DNA of 64,000 nt from Modicisalibacter coralii (GCF_004117855.1 NZ_QWBW01000015.1:1-64000); one strand, 5' to 3'; numbered from the stretch's first letter, positions 36,634 through 45,945 are shown. Notes: generated by a model from the sequence alone, not told the origin. A program made the numbers and translations.

Positions 36634-38964
36634 TCAGTGCGGCGATTCTACCGTATGGCAGCGCCCTTCGACACTCTCGCGCCACCCCACCGGCGGGCGC
36701 TGTGCGCTCACCTCGGGGTCGTGGGAGCCACCCAGCCAGAACGTCACCGCGCCATCCAGCGCGGTGTTCCACAGGCAACTGCCCGCCTGACGGTAACGAC
36801 GCACCACGGCATCGCGGGGATGATGGTGCGGGTTGTCGCGCCCGGCGCTGAAGACCACGTGATGCGGCCGCGTCGCCGTCACCCAGGGCGGCGACGAACT
36901 GCTCAGGCTGCCGTGATGACCGGCCACCAGCACGTTCACCGGGCCCGGCAGCGCATCGGCCAGCTGCGCCTCCACGGTCGCCGAGGCATCACCGCTGACC
37001 AGCAGGCGCTGCCCCGCCGTCTGCGCCAGCAGCACGCAGGAGCGGTCATTGTCGTCGAACCCGGCCGGATCGCCGCGCGGCCACAGGAAGCGGAAGTCGA
37101 CGCCATCCCAGCGCCAGTGCCGGCCCGCCCGACACGGCTGTACCTCGACACCCAGCGGCGTCACACCCGGCGCGTACCACCTCGCCACCCGATGGTCCTG
37201 CTCGAGTGCCGGAATGCCGCCGGCATGATCGCGGTCGGAATGACTGACGATCACCGCATCGAAGCGCTGTCCGGCCGGCCACAGCGTCGTCAGCGGCATG
37301 AAGCCGGAACCGAAACGCGGTCCGGTATCGTAGAGCAGCCGATGATGGGCCGTGCGCAACTCGAGCAACTGCCCCTGACCGACATCGTGGACACGGACAC
37401 GCAGCACTCCCGGAGCGATCCCCGACGGCGCGAGGGTCGACACCATCATCAGCAGTGACAGGCTGCCGATCCAGCGCAGCGTCCGCGCCACGCCGGGCAG
37501 CGCCCAGAGCGCCGTCAGCGCCACCAGGGCCAGGGCGACCGGCCACGCTTCCCAGCCCGGCGGGTGCCAGAGCGGCACCCACTGCATGACGCGCTCGAGT
37601 CCGGCGTGGACGAGATGCGCCGCCGCGCTGAAGCCTTGCCAGCACAACGCCGCCAGCGAGGGCCACCAGGCCAGCGCCCAGCCGGTCAGCCCCGCAGGCA
37701 CCAGCAGGCTGCCGACCAGCGGCACCGCGATCAGGTTGACCAGCGGCGCCGCGGGCGCCAAGCGATCGAAGGCGACCAATACCGCCGCCGCCATCAGCGG
37801 CGCCAGCAGCGCCTGGGTACGCAACAGGGCGACCAGCCAGCCGCGCGGACCGCGTGGCCGGTCCCGCCCCTGCCAGATCAGAATGAGCAGGCCCACGGCG
37901 ACGAACGACAGCCACAGCCCCGGTCGCCACAGCGCCAACGGGTCGGCGAGCACCACCAGGGCGAGCGCCAGCCACCAGCCCTGCCAGGGCCCCGGCGCAT
38001 GGCGGCCGCTGGCGACCCACAGCCCGACCAGGGTCATGATCATCGCGCGCATCGCCGGGGGCTGCAGCCCGGCCAGACCGGCATAGCCGATGGCCGCCGC
38101 GCCCGCGCACCACCAGGGCCAGACCGCCATCCGCCAGCGCCCCGGCGTGAGCAGCCGCGCCGCAGCGCGTGCCAGCCACAGCACGAGGGTCGCGATCAGC
38201 CCGACATGCAGCCCGGAAATGACCATGATATGCGTGGTGCCGGTGGCGTTGAGCAGTTCCCAGTCGGCATCGTCCAGCCGCTGCGAGGCGCCCAGGGTGA
38301 GTGCCGCCAGCCAGCGCCGGCCGAGCGGATCGGCGACGTGGCCGTCGAGAAAGCCCAGCGCCTGCTGGCGCAGGCCCGCTCCGCCCGCGACGAGACGCTC
38401 GGGCGCCGGGGCATCGCGCACGTAGCCGGTGGCGCCGATACCCTCGCGCCACAGCCAGGCGCCATAGTCGAAGGCATCGGGGTTGGCGAAGCCGACCGGC
38501 GGACGCAGCCGCAGCGTCAACCGCCAGACGTCGTCCACCGCCAGCGGCGGCGCGTCGTACCAGCTCACCCGGACGCGCGCGAGGCCGTCACAGGCGGGGC
38601 GTGGGCTGGCCAGCGGCCGGCAGTCGTCGACCGCCAGGCGCAGCCGGGTGACGGCATCGTCATCGCTGACCGCGAGCACCCGGGCCTGCACCGCCAGGTC
38701 GGCGCGCGAGAGGCCCTCGGGCAGGATCGCGCCACGTGCCAGCAGCACCTGTACCGCGGCCAGGGCCACCACGCCGAGCGTCAGCGCCAGCCGGTAGCGC
38801 CCGGCCGCCAGACACGCAAGCCAGGCCAGCGCGAGCCCGGCGGCCAGCCCGGGCGGCCCGACGTTGCCGAGCACACCGCCCAGGAGCGCACCCAGCGCCA
38901 GCCGGGCGGCCAGCCCCGGACGACGGGCGTGACTCGGGAGCGGGAAGCGGCCTGCGATGTCCAC
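36634..38964 (-). CDS. comEC: DNA internalisation competence protein ComEC/Rec2
   Basis: A 776-residue inner-membrane channel proposed to carry single-stranded DNA into the cytoplasm. The N-terminal helices and OB-fold domain (about 90-180) are followed by the ComEC core with MVISGLHVGLIATL. A C-terminal metallo-beta-lactamase domain carries SHSDRDHAGG. The gene is first in the minus-strand comEC-exbB-exbD-msbA-lpxK run, as in Pseudomonas. No other competence genes are in the window, so natural transformation is possible but unproven. Confidence 0.93.
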   Translation of the reverse strand: MDIAGRFPLPSHARRPGLAARLALGALLGGVLGNVGPPGLAAGLALAWLACLAAGRYRLALTLGVVALAAVQVLLARGAILPEGLSRADLAVQARVLAVSDDDAVTRLRLAVDDCRPLASPRPACDGLARVRVSWYDAPPLAVDDVWRLTLRLRPPVGFANPDAFDYGAWLWREGIGATGYVRDAPAPERLVAGGAGLRQQALGFLDGHVADPLGRRWLAALTLGASQRLDDADWELLNATGTTHIMVISGLHVGLIATLVLWLARAAARLLTPGRWRMAVWPWWCAGAAAIGYAGLAGLQPPAMRAMIMTLVGLWVASGRHAPGPWQGWWLALALVVLADPLALWRPGLWLSFVAVGLLILIWQGRDRPRGPRGWLVALLRTQALLAPLMAAAVLVAFDRLAPAAPLVNLIAVPLVGSLLVPAGLTGWALAWWPSLAALCWQGFSAAAHLVHAGLERVMQWVPLWHPPGWEAWPVALALVALTALWALPGVARTLRWIGSLSLLMMVSTLAPSGIAPGVLRVRVHDVGQGQLLELRTAHHRLLYDTGPRFGSGFMPLTTLWPAGQRFDAVIVSHSDRDHAGGIPALEQDHRVARWYAPGVTPLGVEVQPCRAGRHWRWDGVDFRFLWPRGDPAGFDDNDRSCVLLAQTAGQRLLVSGDASATVEAQLADALPGPVNVLVAGHHGSLSSSSPPWVTATRPHHVVFSAGRDNPHHHPRDAVVRRYRQAGSCLWNTALDGAVTFWLGGSHDPEVSAQRPPVGWRESVEGRCHTVESPH

Positions 38965-39046
38965 CGTCGAGCCCTCCGCGATCGATCATGGCAGGGAGCC
39001 GGACAACCATGGATAATGGCCGGACCCCGAACCAGCGAGCGAGACC

Positions 39047-39610
39047 ATGCCGCGCCGTCTGATCCAGCGCTACATGCCCCATCCGGACACCCTGAAGCGC
39101 AACCGCTCGCTGCGCTTCATGAGCCACCTGATCGGCAACGCCTCGCTGTGGGTGCTGACCCGCCGCTCGGTCGGCAACGCCTTCATGGTCGGCCTGTTCT
39201 GCGCCCTGCTGCCGATTCCCTTCCAGATGGTTCTCGCCGCGGCGGGCGCCTGGCTGCTGCGCTGCAACCTGCCCCTGTCGGTGGGGCTGGTCTGGCTGAC
39301 CAACCCGCTGACCATGCCGATCATCTTCTACGGCAACTATCGCCTGGGCGCCTGGCTGCTGGCCACACCGCCACGGCAAGTTCCCGATCACCTCAACGCC
39401 CACTGGCTCGCCGCCAAGATGGCCGAGATCCTGCCCGCGCTGATGGTCGGCTCGCTGGTCGCCGCGGTCGTCGCCGGGCTCGCCGGCAACCTGGTGATCC
39501 GCCTGCTCTGGCGCTGGCACGTGGCGCGCAGCTGGAAGCGCCGCGCCCGTCGTCGCCGTCAGGCGCGCGCCACCCAGACCGGCGCGCCCGCTCGAGAGAA
39601 GCCCGACTAG
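39047..39610 (+). CDS. DUF2062 membrane protein
   Basis: A 187-residue inner-membrane protein of unknown function. The DUF2062 pattern is visible: PHPDTLKRNRSLRFM at the start, hydrophobic helices at about 45-70 and 75-95, WLTNPLTMPIIFY, and a further helix near 130-155. A very basic tail follows (RRARRRRQARATQ). It is divergent from comEC and convergent with lolD. The same neighbour is known in Pseudomonas. Confidence 0.85.
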   Translation: MPRRLIQRYMPHPDTLKRNRSLRFMSHLIGNASLWVLTRRSVGNAFMVGLFCALLPIPFQMVLAAAGAWLLRCNLPLSVGLVWLTNPLTMPIIFYGNYRLGAWLLATPPRQVPDHLNAHWLAAKMAEILPALMVGSLVAAVVAGLAGNLVIRLLWRWHVARSWKRRARRRRQARATQTGAPAREKPD

Positions 39611-39634
39611 CGCATACGCTGCGCCGCCCGTGGC

Positions 39635-40357
39635 CTAATCGCTAGCAAGATGCCCCCGATCCAGATGCAGCACCCGATCCTGATGCGCGGCCAGGCCCGG
39701 ATCGTGGGTCACCACCACGAAGGCGCAGGCCGTGGTCGCGGCGAGTTCGTCCATCAGCGCGAGGATGCTCGCCGCGGTGGTCTGGTCGAGGTTACCCGTG
39801 GGCTCGTCCATCAGCATCAGGCTGGGATCGGTGATCAGCGCCCTGGCGATCGCCACGCGCTGGCGCTCGCCGCCGGAAAGTTCGCCCGGCTTGTGATCGG
39901 CCCGTGCCGCCATGCCTACCTTGTCGAGGATCTCGCCGGCCCGCTGCTCGGCCTCCCGGCGCTTCTGACCGCGAATGATCAGCGGCAGCGCGGCGTTCTC
40001 GCGCGCCGTGAACTCGGCCAGCAGATGGTGGAACTGATAGACGAAACCGATGTGACGATTGCGGAAGCGGCCGAGCTCGGCGTCGCCGAGATCGGCCAGT
40101 GAGCGATCGGCCACGCGCACCGTGCCGGCGGTGGGCTTGTCGAGCCCGCCGAGCAGGTTGAGCAGGGTGGTCTTGCCGGAGCCGGAACTGCCCACCACGG
40201 CGATCCGCTCGCCGGCGCGCACCGCCAGATCGAGCCCGTCGAGAACGGTGACGTCCTGGGGGCCTTCCCGATAGATCTTGGTCAGCCCCTCGCAGGCCAG
40301 CATGACCGGGCGCGCGGTGGCTTCGTTCGGGGTCGTCGATTGCATGGGCTCATTCAT
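39635..40357 (-). CDS. lolD: Lipoprotein-releasing system ATPase LolD
   Basis: ATPase powering extraction of outer-membrane-destined lipoproteins to LolA. The 240-residue protein has Walker A GSSGSGKTT, the LolD-typical Q-loop FVYQFHHLL, signature LSGGERQRVAIARAL and Walker B LMLMDEPTGNLD. ATG 40357 is chosen because GGAGG lies 9 nt upstream; this gives an 8-nt overlap with the permease gene. It acts together with LolB encoded at 24.8 kb. Confidence 0.94.
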   Translation of the reverse strand: MNEPMQSTTPNEATARPVMLACEGLTKIYREGPQDVTVLDGLDLAVRAGERIAVVGSSGSGKTTLLNLLGGLDKPTAGTVRVADRSLADLGDAELGRFRNRHIGFVYQFHHLLAEFTARENAALPLIIRGQKRREAEQRAGEILDKVGMAARADHKPGELSGGERQRVAIARALITDPSLMLMDEPTGNLDQTTAASILALMDELAATTACAFVVVTHDPGLAAHQDRVLHLDRGHLASD

Positions 40358-41594
40358 AGCGCAGTACCTCCGCAGGCTGGACACGCGCCGCCCGCCAGGC
40401 CGGGTACAGCGTCGACAGGAAACTCAGGCCGAAGGCCGCCAGCACGATGAAGCCCACGTCGCTCCACTGCAGCCGGGAGGGCAGATAGCTGATGAAGTAG
40501 ACGTTGGGATCGAGGAACTGGATACCGGTGACCGCCTCGAACCAGGCGATGATGTCGGAGACCGACAACGCCAGGACGATGCCCAGCACCACGCCGATGA
40601 CGATGCCGATCAGGCCGATCGCCAGCCCCTGGACGATGAAGATGCCCATGATGGTTCGCGGCGTGGCCCCGATGGTGCGCAGGATGGCGATGTCGGCGTG
40701 CTTGTCGGTGACCACCATCACCAGCGTCGAGACGATGTTGAAGGCGGCGACCGCGACGATCACCATCAGCAGCAGCCCGATCATGCGCTTCTCCATCTGG
40801 ATCGCCTGAAACAGGTTGCCATGGGTGTAGGTCCAGTCCATGCCGCGGTAACCGTAACCCAGCTGATTGAGGATCGACTGGGTCACCGAGCCGGCGAGGA
40901 AGAGGTCGTCGAGTTCGAGCCGCAGCCCGCCGACGGCATCGCCCATGCGCGCCAGTTTCTGCATGTCCTGGATGTTGGTATAGGCCAGCCGCGCGTCGAG
41001 GTCGGCCCCGACCTTGAAGATCCCGCTCACCGTGAAACGCTTCATGCGCGGGAAGACCCCGCCCGGGGTGATCGAGGCCTCGGGCACCAGCAGCGTCACC
41101 CGGTCGCCGACCCCGACGCCCAGGTTGCGTGCCAGCAGGTCGCCGAGCACGATGTGCCACTCCCCCGGGGCAAGATCGTCGAGGCTGCCCTGCTGCATGT
41201 GCTGGTCGATGATCGACACGCGCTTCTCGTAGTCCGGCTGGATGCCCCACACCAGCGCGCCCTGGGTATTGCCGCCGGCCGCCAGCATGCCCTGCTGCTC
41301 GACGTAGGGCGCCGCGGCGACGACGTGCTTGCGCTGGGTCAGCCGCTCGGCGAGCGGCTTCCAGTCGGTCATCCCGGCGGGCTTCTCGATTCGCGTATGC
41401 GGAACCATGCCCAGCACCCGGGTGCGCAGCTCGTGATCGAAGCCGTTCATCACCGACAGCACCAGGATGAGTACCGCCACGCCCAGCGTCAGCCCCAGCA
41501 TCGAGGTCAACGAGATGAACGAAATGAAATGGTTGCGTCGTTTGGCCCGCACGTAGCGCAGCCCGATCAGAAAAGGTAGGCGATCCAGCATCAA
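40350..41594 (-). CDS. lolC: Lipoprotein-releasing system permease (LolC/LolE/LolF type)
   Basis: A 414-residue inner-membrane permease with one N-terminal helix (about 22-50, LTSMLGLTLGVAVLILVLSVMNGF), a large periplasmic domain and three C-terminal helices. The family motif is MNGFDHELRTRVLG. Only one permease gene accompanies lolD here, whereas enterobacteria have separate lolC and lolE. A LolF-like homodimer is one explanation; a second permease elsewhere is another. Confidence 0.9.
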   Translation of the reverse strand: MMLDRLPFLIGLRYVRAKRRNHFISFISLTSMLGLTLGVAVLILVLSVMNGFDHELRTRVLGMVPHTRIEKPAGMTDWKPLAERLTQRKHVVAAAPYVEQQGMLAAGGNTQGALVWGIQPDYEKRVSIIDQHMQQGSLDDLAPGEWHIVLGDLLARNLGVGVGDRVTLLVPEASITPGGVFPRMKRFTVSGIFKVGADLDARLAYTNIQDMQKLARMGDAVGGLRLELDDLFLAGSVTQSILNQLGYGYRGMDWTYTHGNLFQAIQMEKRMIGLLLMVIVAVAAFNIVSTLVMVVTDKHADIAILRTIGATPRTIMGIFIVQGLAIGLIGIVIGVVLGIVLALSVSDIIAWFEAVTGIQFLDPNVYFISYLPSRLQWSDVGFIVLAAFGLSFLSTLYPAWRAARVQPAEVLRYE

Positions 41595-41640
41595 CTCGGT
41601 TCCTTGTCGGCAGGCGACCCATGGTACGGTTTTTTACGTG

Positions 41641-41767
41641 TCGACGCATCGGCGCCCGACGCATCGACGGTCCGACGCTTCGGCGCCCGACGCATCGACG
41701 GTCCGACGCTTCGGCGCCCGACGCATCGACGGTCCGACGCTTCGGCGCCCGACGCATCGACGGCCCG
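41641..41767. repeat. 31-bp tandem repeat array upstream of aguA
   Basis: Three essentially identical 31-bp units begin at 41665, 41696 and 41727, flanked by a degenerate copy from 41641 and a partial one to 41767. The unit length is not a multiple of three and both strands are open, so it is unlikely to be coding. It occupies most of the 291-base gap between the divergent lolC and aguA genes. Confidence 0.9.
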
Positions 41768-41885
41768 AGGTGTCGGCATCCGCCACGGCGGCGGCACGGC
41801 ACCACCAAACGCTTGCAACGCGCAGGGCGCGGTCTACAATGCCGCCGCCTGGTTCCCGGGCACGTTCTCGGCTTCAGGAGACACC

Positions 41886-42953
41886 ATGACGCAGCGTCTG
41901 TTCCCCGAATGGCATCCCCAGGACGCCATTCAGCTCACCTGGCCCACCCGCGACAGCGACTGGGCGCCGACCCTGCCGTGCATCGAGGCGACGCTGGAAG
42001 CCATGGTGGTGGCCATCGCCCGCCACCAGCACGTGCTGATCAGCGTGCCCGACGCCGCCACCCGGGCGCGGCTGACCACGACCTTCGGCCATCTCGGGGT
42101 GCCGGCCGGGCGCCTGCGTTTCGTCGAGGCCCCCGCCGACGATACCTGGGCCCGCGATCACGGTCCGATCGGCGTCGAGCGCGACGGCACGGTGGTGCTG
42201 CTCGACTACCGTTTCACCGGCTGGGGCGGCAAGTTTCCCGCCGAGCACGACGATGCCCTGACCCGGCGACTCGCCGAGGCCGGCGCCTTCGCCGCGCCGG
42301 TGGAAGCCCGCGAGCTGGTGCTCGAGGGCGGTGCCATCGAGACCGACGGCCAGGGAACACTGCTCACCACCGAGGCCTGCCTGCTCAACCCCAACCGCAA
42401 CCCGAGCTTCGATCGCGCCGCGATCGAAAGCCGGCTCGCGGCGGACTTCGGGGTCGACCGGGTACTCTGGCTCACCCACGGGCATCTCGAGGGCGACGAC
42501 ACCGACAGCCATATCGACACCCTGGCGCGTTTCTGCGACCCGCAGACCATCGCCTACGTGCGCTGCGACGATCCCGCGGACCCGCACTACCCGGCGCTGA
42601 CCGCCATGGAGCGCGAGATCCAGGCCCTGCGCCAGCCCGACGGCACGCCCTATCGGCTGGTACCGTTGCCCTGGCCACGGCCCTGCTTCGATCCGGACGA
42701 CGGCCACCGGCTCCCCGCCACCTATGCCAACTTCCTGATCATCGACGGGGCGGTGCTGGTGCCGACCTATGCCGATCCGGCCGACGCCCGGGCACTCGCG
42801 GCCCTGGCCGAGGCGTTTCCCGACCGCGAGATCGTGCCCATCGATTGCCGCAGTGTGATCCGCCAGCACGGCAGTCTACACTGCCTGACCATGCAGTTAC
42901 CGCGAGGCAGCCTGGCCGAGACCGGCGACCCGCAAGACGACGAGGAGCGTTGA
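41886..42953 (+). CDS. aguA: Agmatine deiminase
   Basis: Converts agmatine to N-carbamoylputrescine and ammonia (peptidylarginine-deiminase fold). The 355-residue protein has WARDHGP, EGGAIETDG, the HGHLEGDDTDSHID acid/His segment and the nucleophile Cys in GSLHCLTMQ near residue 335. ATG 41886 follows AGGAG; a longer open frame upstream runs through the tandem repeat and is not credible. One base separates its stop from aguB. The product feeds putrescine to the pathway at 1-17 kb. Confidence 0.95.
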   Translation: MTQRLFPEWHPQDAIQLTWPTRDSDWAPTLPCIEATLEAMVVAIARHQHVLISVPDAATRARLTTTFGHLGVPAGRLRFVEAPADDTWARDHGPIGVERDGTVVLLDYRFTGWGGKFPAEHDDALTRRLAEAGAFAAPVEARELVLEGGAIETDGQGTLLTTEACLLNPNRNPSFDRAAIESRLAADFGVDRVLWLTHGHLEGDDTDSHIDTLARFCDPQTIAYVRCDDPADPHYPALTAMEREIQALRQPDGTPYRLVPLPWPRPCFDPDDGHRLPATYANFLIIDGAVLVPTYADPADARALAALAEAFPDREIVPIDCRSVIRQHGSLHCLTMQLPRGSLAETGDPQDDEER

Positions 42954-42954
42954 G

Positions 42955-43854
42955 ATGCACAAGACCCTCAAGGTGGGCCTGGTCCAGCAGCCGGCCTGGC
43001 CCGACAAGGCCCGCAGCCTGGACGCCAGCGAAGCCGGCGTTCGCGAACTGGCCGAACGCGGCGCCCAGCTGGTGCTGCTGCAGGAACTGCACGCCACCCA
43101 CTACTTCTGCCAGTGCGAGGACCCGGAACTGTTCGACCTCGCCGAACCGCTCGACGGTCCCACCGCCACGCGCCTGGCGGAACTCGCCCGCGAGCTGGAC
43201 ATCGTGCTGGTCGGCTCGATCTTCGAGCGCCGCGCCGCCGGGGTCTATCACAACACGGCGCTGGTCTTCGACCGCCAGCGCGGGCGTGTCGGCCACTACC
43301 GCAAGATGCACATCCCCGACGATCCCGGCTTCTACGAGAAGTTCTACTTCACGCCGGGCGACGCCGACGCCGAGCAGGGTTTCGAGCCCATCGACACCTC
43401 GCTGGGCCGGCTCGGCGTGCTGGTGTGCTGGGACCAGTGGTACCCGGAAGCGGCGCGCCTGATGGCCCTGGCCGGCGCGGATCTGCTGCTCTACCCCACG
43501 GCGATCGGCTGGCACCCGCCCGACGACCTGCCGGAGAAGGGCCGTCAGAAGGAGGCCTGGACGCTGATCCAGCGCGCTCACGGGGTGGCCAACGGCCTGC
43601 CCGTGCTGGTCGCCAACCGGGTCGGGCACGAGCCGGACCTCAGCGGTGTCACGCCGGGCATCCATTTCTGGGGGGGCAGTTTCATCTGCGGCCCGCAGGG
43701 GGAATTGCTGGCCCATGCCGGCGACGAACCCGAGAACCTGCTGGTCGAACTCGACATGGCCCGCAGCGAGAACGTCCGCCGCATGTGGCCCTACCTGCGC
43801 GACCGGCGCATCGACGCCTACGGCGATCTGACCCGGCGCTATCGCGACCGCTGA
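42955..43854 (+). CDS. aguB: N-carbamoylputrescine amidase
   Basis: Hydrolyses N-carbamoylputrescine to putrescine, CO2 and ammonia. The 299-residue nitrilase-superfamily protein has the catalytic triad Glu44 (LLQELHA), Lys117 (RKMHIP) and Cys158 (VCWDQWYPE), with the FYEKFYFTPGD segment typical of AguB. It is immediately downstream of aguA, one base apart, and followed by a stable hairpin. Confidence 0.95.
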   Translation: MHKTLKVGLVQQPAWPDKARSLDASEAGVRELAERGAQLVLLQELHATHYFCQCEDPELFDLAEPLDGPTATRLAELARELDIVLVGSIFERRAAGVYHNTALVFDRQRGRVGHYRKMHIPDDPGFYEKFYFTPGDADAEQGFEPIDTSLGRLGVLVCWDQWYPEAARLMALAGADLLLYPTAIGWHPPDDLPEKGRQKEAWTLIQRAHGVANGLPVLVANRVGHEPDLSGVTPGIHFWGGSFICGPQGELLAHAGDEPENLLVELDMARSENVRRMWPYLRDRRIDAYGDLTRRYRDR

Positions 43855-43886
43855 GACGCGCCTGCCCGCCCACCACCCCACTCTCC

Positions 43887-43914
43887 GCGCCGACGCCCGC
43901 CATGGCGTCGGCGC
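43887..43914 (+). terminator. Perfect hairpin after aguB
   Basis: An 11-bp perfect stem (43887-43897 with 43904-43914) with a 6-nt loop, 32 nt after the aguB stop. There is no T-run, so termination is uncertain. Confidence 0.5.
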
Positions 43915-44031
43915 CGCAGCGACGACCCGCTGCACGGCGCGCCGATTTGCCGTAAAATGCCGCCCCGCGGCGACCCCGCCGTATCCACCATCCGGACCGT
44001 CCTTTACGCGGACGACTCACTGGAGAACGAC

Positions 44032-44970
44032 ATGAGCCAGACCATCGTCGTGGCGGCACTGTACAAGTTCGTCACCCTCGAGGATTTCGAAGCCCTGCGC
44101 GAGCCGCTGCTCGACGTCATGCGGCGCAACGACGTCAAGGGCACCCTGCTGCTTGCCGAAGAAGGCATCAACGGCACCGTATCCGGTACCCGCGAAGCGA
44201 TCGACGCCCTGCTCGCCTGGTTGAAGGCGGATTCGCGCCTGCACGACGTCGACCACAAGGAATCCTACTGCGACGCCCATCCCTTCTATCGCACCAAGGT
44301 CAAGCTGAAGCGCGAGATCGTCACCCTCGGCGTTCCCGATGTCGATCCCAACCAGCGGGTCGGGACCTACGTCGAGCCCGAAGCGTGGAACGACGTGATC
44401 AGCGACCCGGAAGTCCTGGTGATCGATACGCGCAACGACTACGAAGTGGAGATCGGCAGCTTCGAGGGGGCGATCGACCCGCGGACGACGTCGTTCCGTG
44501 AGTTTCCCGAGTACGTGAAGGCTCACTACGACCCCGCCCGCCACAAGAAGGTGGCGATGTTCTGCACCGGCGGGATCCGTTGCGAGAAGGCCTCGAGCTA
44601 CATGCTCAACGAGGGCTTCGAGACCGTCTATCACCTCAAGGGCGGCATTCTCAACTATCTGGAGAAGGTGCCCGAGGAACAGTCGCTGTGGCGCGGCGAG
44701 TGTTTCGTCTTCGACAACCGGGTCACCGTGCGTCACGACCTGAGCGAAGGCGAGTACGACCAGTGCCACGCCTGCCGGAGGCCGATTTCCGATGCCGACC
44801 GCCAGTCGCCCCATTACCGCCCCGGCGTCAGCTGTCCCCACTGCTGGGACGCCCTCGCCGAGAAGACCCGCGCCCGCGCCGCCGAGCGTCAGCGCCAGAT
44901 CGAGCTGGCCAGGGCCCGCCGGCAGCCGCACCCCATCGGCCGCGATCCCCGCGCCGCCAACGGCAACTGA
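44032..44970 (+). CDS. trhO: tRNA uridine(34) hydroxylase TrhO (rhodanese family)
   Basis: Oxygen-dependent hydroxylation of U34 in certain tRNAs, first step to 5-(carboxy)methoxyuridine. The 312-residue protein has an N-terminal acylphosphatase-like domain ([13 protein letters not shown]), then a rhodanese domain with active-site loop [13 protein letters not shown] (Cys178, Cys184). A C-terminal zinc-like Cys cluster follows ([12 protein letters not shown]). ATG 44032 is preceded by GGAG; an open 25-codon extension is ignored. A hairpin follows the stop. Confidence 0.93.
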   Translation: MSQTIVVAALYKFVTLEDFEALREPLLDVMRRNDVKGTLLLAEEGINGTVSGTREAIDALLAWLKADSRLHDVDHKESYCDAHPFYRTKVKLKREIVTLGVPDVDPNQRVGTYVEPEAWNDVISDPEVLVIDTRNDYEVEIGSFEGAIDPRTTSFREFPEYVKAHYDPARHKKVAMFCTGGIRCEKASSYMLNEGFETVYHLKGGILNYLEKVPEEQSLWRGECFVFDNRVTVRHDLSEGEYDQCHACRRPISDADRQSPHYRPGVSCPHCWDALAEKTRARAAERQRQIELARARRQPHPIGRDPRAANGN

Positions 44971-44978
44971 CGGCACCA

Positions 44979-45002
44979 GGGCCCGCTGGCCGGGCCCGTT
45001 TC
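44979..45002 (+). terminator. Hairpin terminator after trhO
   Basis: GGGCCCG (44979-44985) pairs with CGGGCCC (44991-44997) and is followed by GTTTC, 8 nt after the stop. Confidence 0.6.
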
Positions 45003-45071
45003 CCGGGATGACAGCAGCGTGTCACGGGATTACAGTCTCTCTTTGAGCTAACGGTATAAGGGGCGCACGCC

Positions 45072-45938
45072 ATGGAGATCCAGTACCGTCTGATGGCCGA
45101 ACTCGAGGTCGCCTTCGATCGGCTCGTCGAGACCAGCGAAGCGCTGCTCGACCGCTATGCGGCCCGCCCGCGAGACGCCTGGGCCCTGGCAACGCCCACC
45201 CCCGACCGGGAGTGGCTGCGGCGCAGCCTGCTCGACTTCTGGTACCGCGACGGCCAGGACGGGCGCGCCACGCACAGCTACGTGGCGCTGGTCGCCGCCG
45301 ACGAGGCACTGCTCGAGGCGGTCGCCAGCGTCAACGCGGCCAAGCAGGCCTTCGCCGCCAAGCTCGGCGACATCCGCGAACAGGCCGCCGGCCTGATTCC
45401 CGAGATCAAGGCGGTGCTGCCCTTCCGCCATCCCGCCCTCCACGACCACCTGCGCGGCCAGGGGCTGGCCCGGCTGCATCTCAAGCAGTGCTGGCGCCAG
45501 ATCCCGGTGGCGGATGCCCCGCTCTCCCGGGTCCGACTGGCCTGGTACTCGAGTGGCCGTTCGATCAAGCGGCTCACGGTACGCGAGGCCGAGCAGAAAC
45601 TGCTGGCGCTGGACAGCGAGGCGCCCCACATCCGTATCCAGCTCGAACGGCTGGCGGGTATTCCCGACCGCGAGCCCCTGGCCCAGGTCCAGAAGCAGGC
45701 GCCGGTGATGCGTGGCAACCTGTTCTTCGCCGAGCCGCTCGCCGACGGCCGCGAGCGACGGGCCCTGAACCTGCCGCTGCCGCTGTTCATCCCCGCGCCG
45801 GACGGCCGCCTGCCCCACCACAACGAGCCGCTGCCCCGGCCGCCCGAAGGGCGCACGCGCGCCAGGCGCAGCGACGAGCGGCTGGAGGACGAGGTCTTCC
45901 TGCCGAGCCTGCGGGTCTACCGCTACCGGAGCGCCTGA
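45072..45938 (+). CDS. DNA replication terminus site-binding protein, Tus-like
   Basis: A 288-residue protein resembling the Tus/Ter-binding family. The order of features matches E. coli Tus (recalled): an N-terminal helical part (LMAELEVAFDRLVETSEALL), a central LPFRHPALHDHLRG, then RLAWYSSGRSIKRLTVREAEQKLLAL like the Tus [23 protein letters not shown] region. A basic strand LAQVQKQAPVMRGNLFF, LNLPLPLFIPAPDG and the end VFLPSLRVYRYRS follow. Tus binds Ter sites and blocks forks from one side. Similarity is by eye and low in places. It is convergent with the yrhK gene, 7 nt apart. Confidence 0.75.
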   Translation: MEIQYRLMAELEVAFDRLVETSEALLDRYAARPRDAWALATPTPDREWLRRSLLDFWYRDGQDGRATHSYVALVAADEALLEAVASVNAAKQAFAAKLGDIREQAAGLIPEIKAVLPFRHPALHDHLRGQGLARLHLKQCWRQIPVADAPLSRVRLAWYSSGRSIKRLTVREAEQKLLALDSEAPHIRIQLERLAGIPDREPLAQVQKQAPVMRGNLFFAEPLADGRERRALNLPLPLFIPAPDGRLPHHNEPLPRPPEGRTRARRSDERLEDEVFLPSLRVYRYRSA

Positions 45939-45945
45939 CGACGCA

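Noticed and set aside
41641-41767. CRISPR array
   Set aside because: The 31-bp units are directly abutting with no unique spacers, and no cas genes are near.
41604-41885. Coding extension of aguA through the 31-bp repeats
   Set aside because: The repeat length is not a multiple of three, frames on both strands are open by composition, and the AGGAG-preceded ATG at 41886 gives the normal family length.
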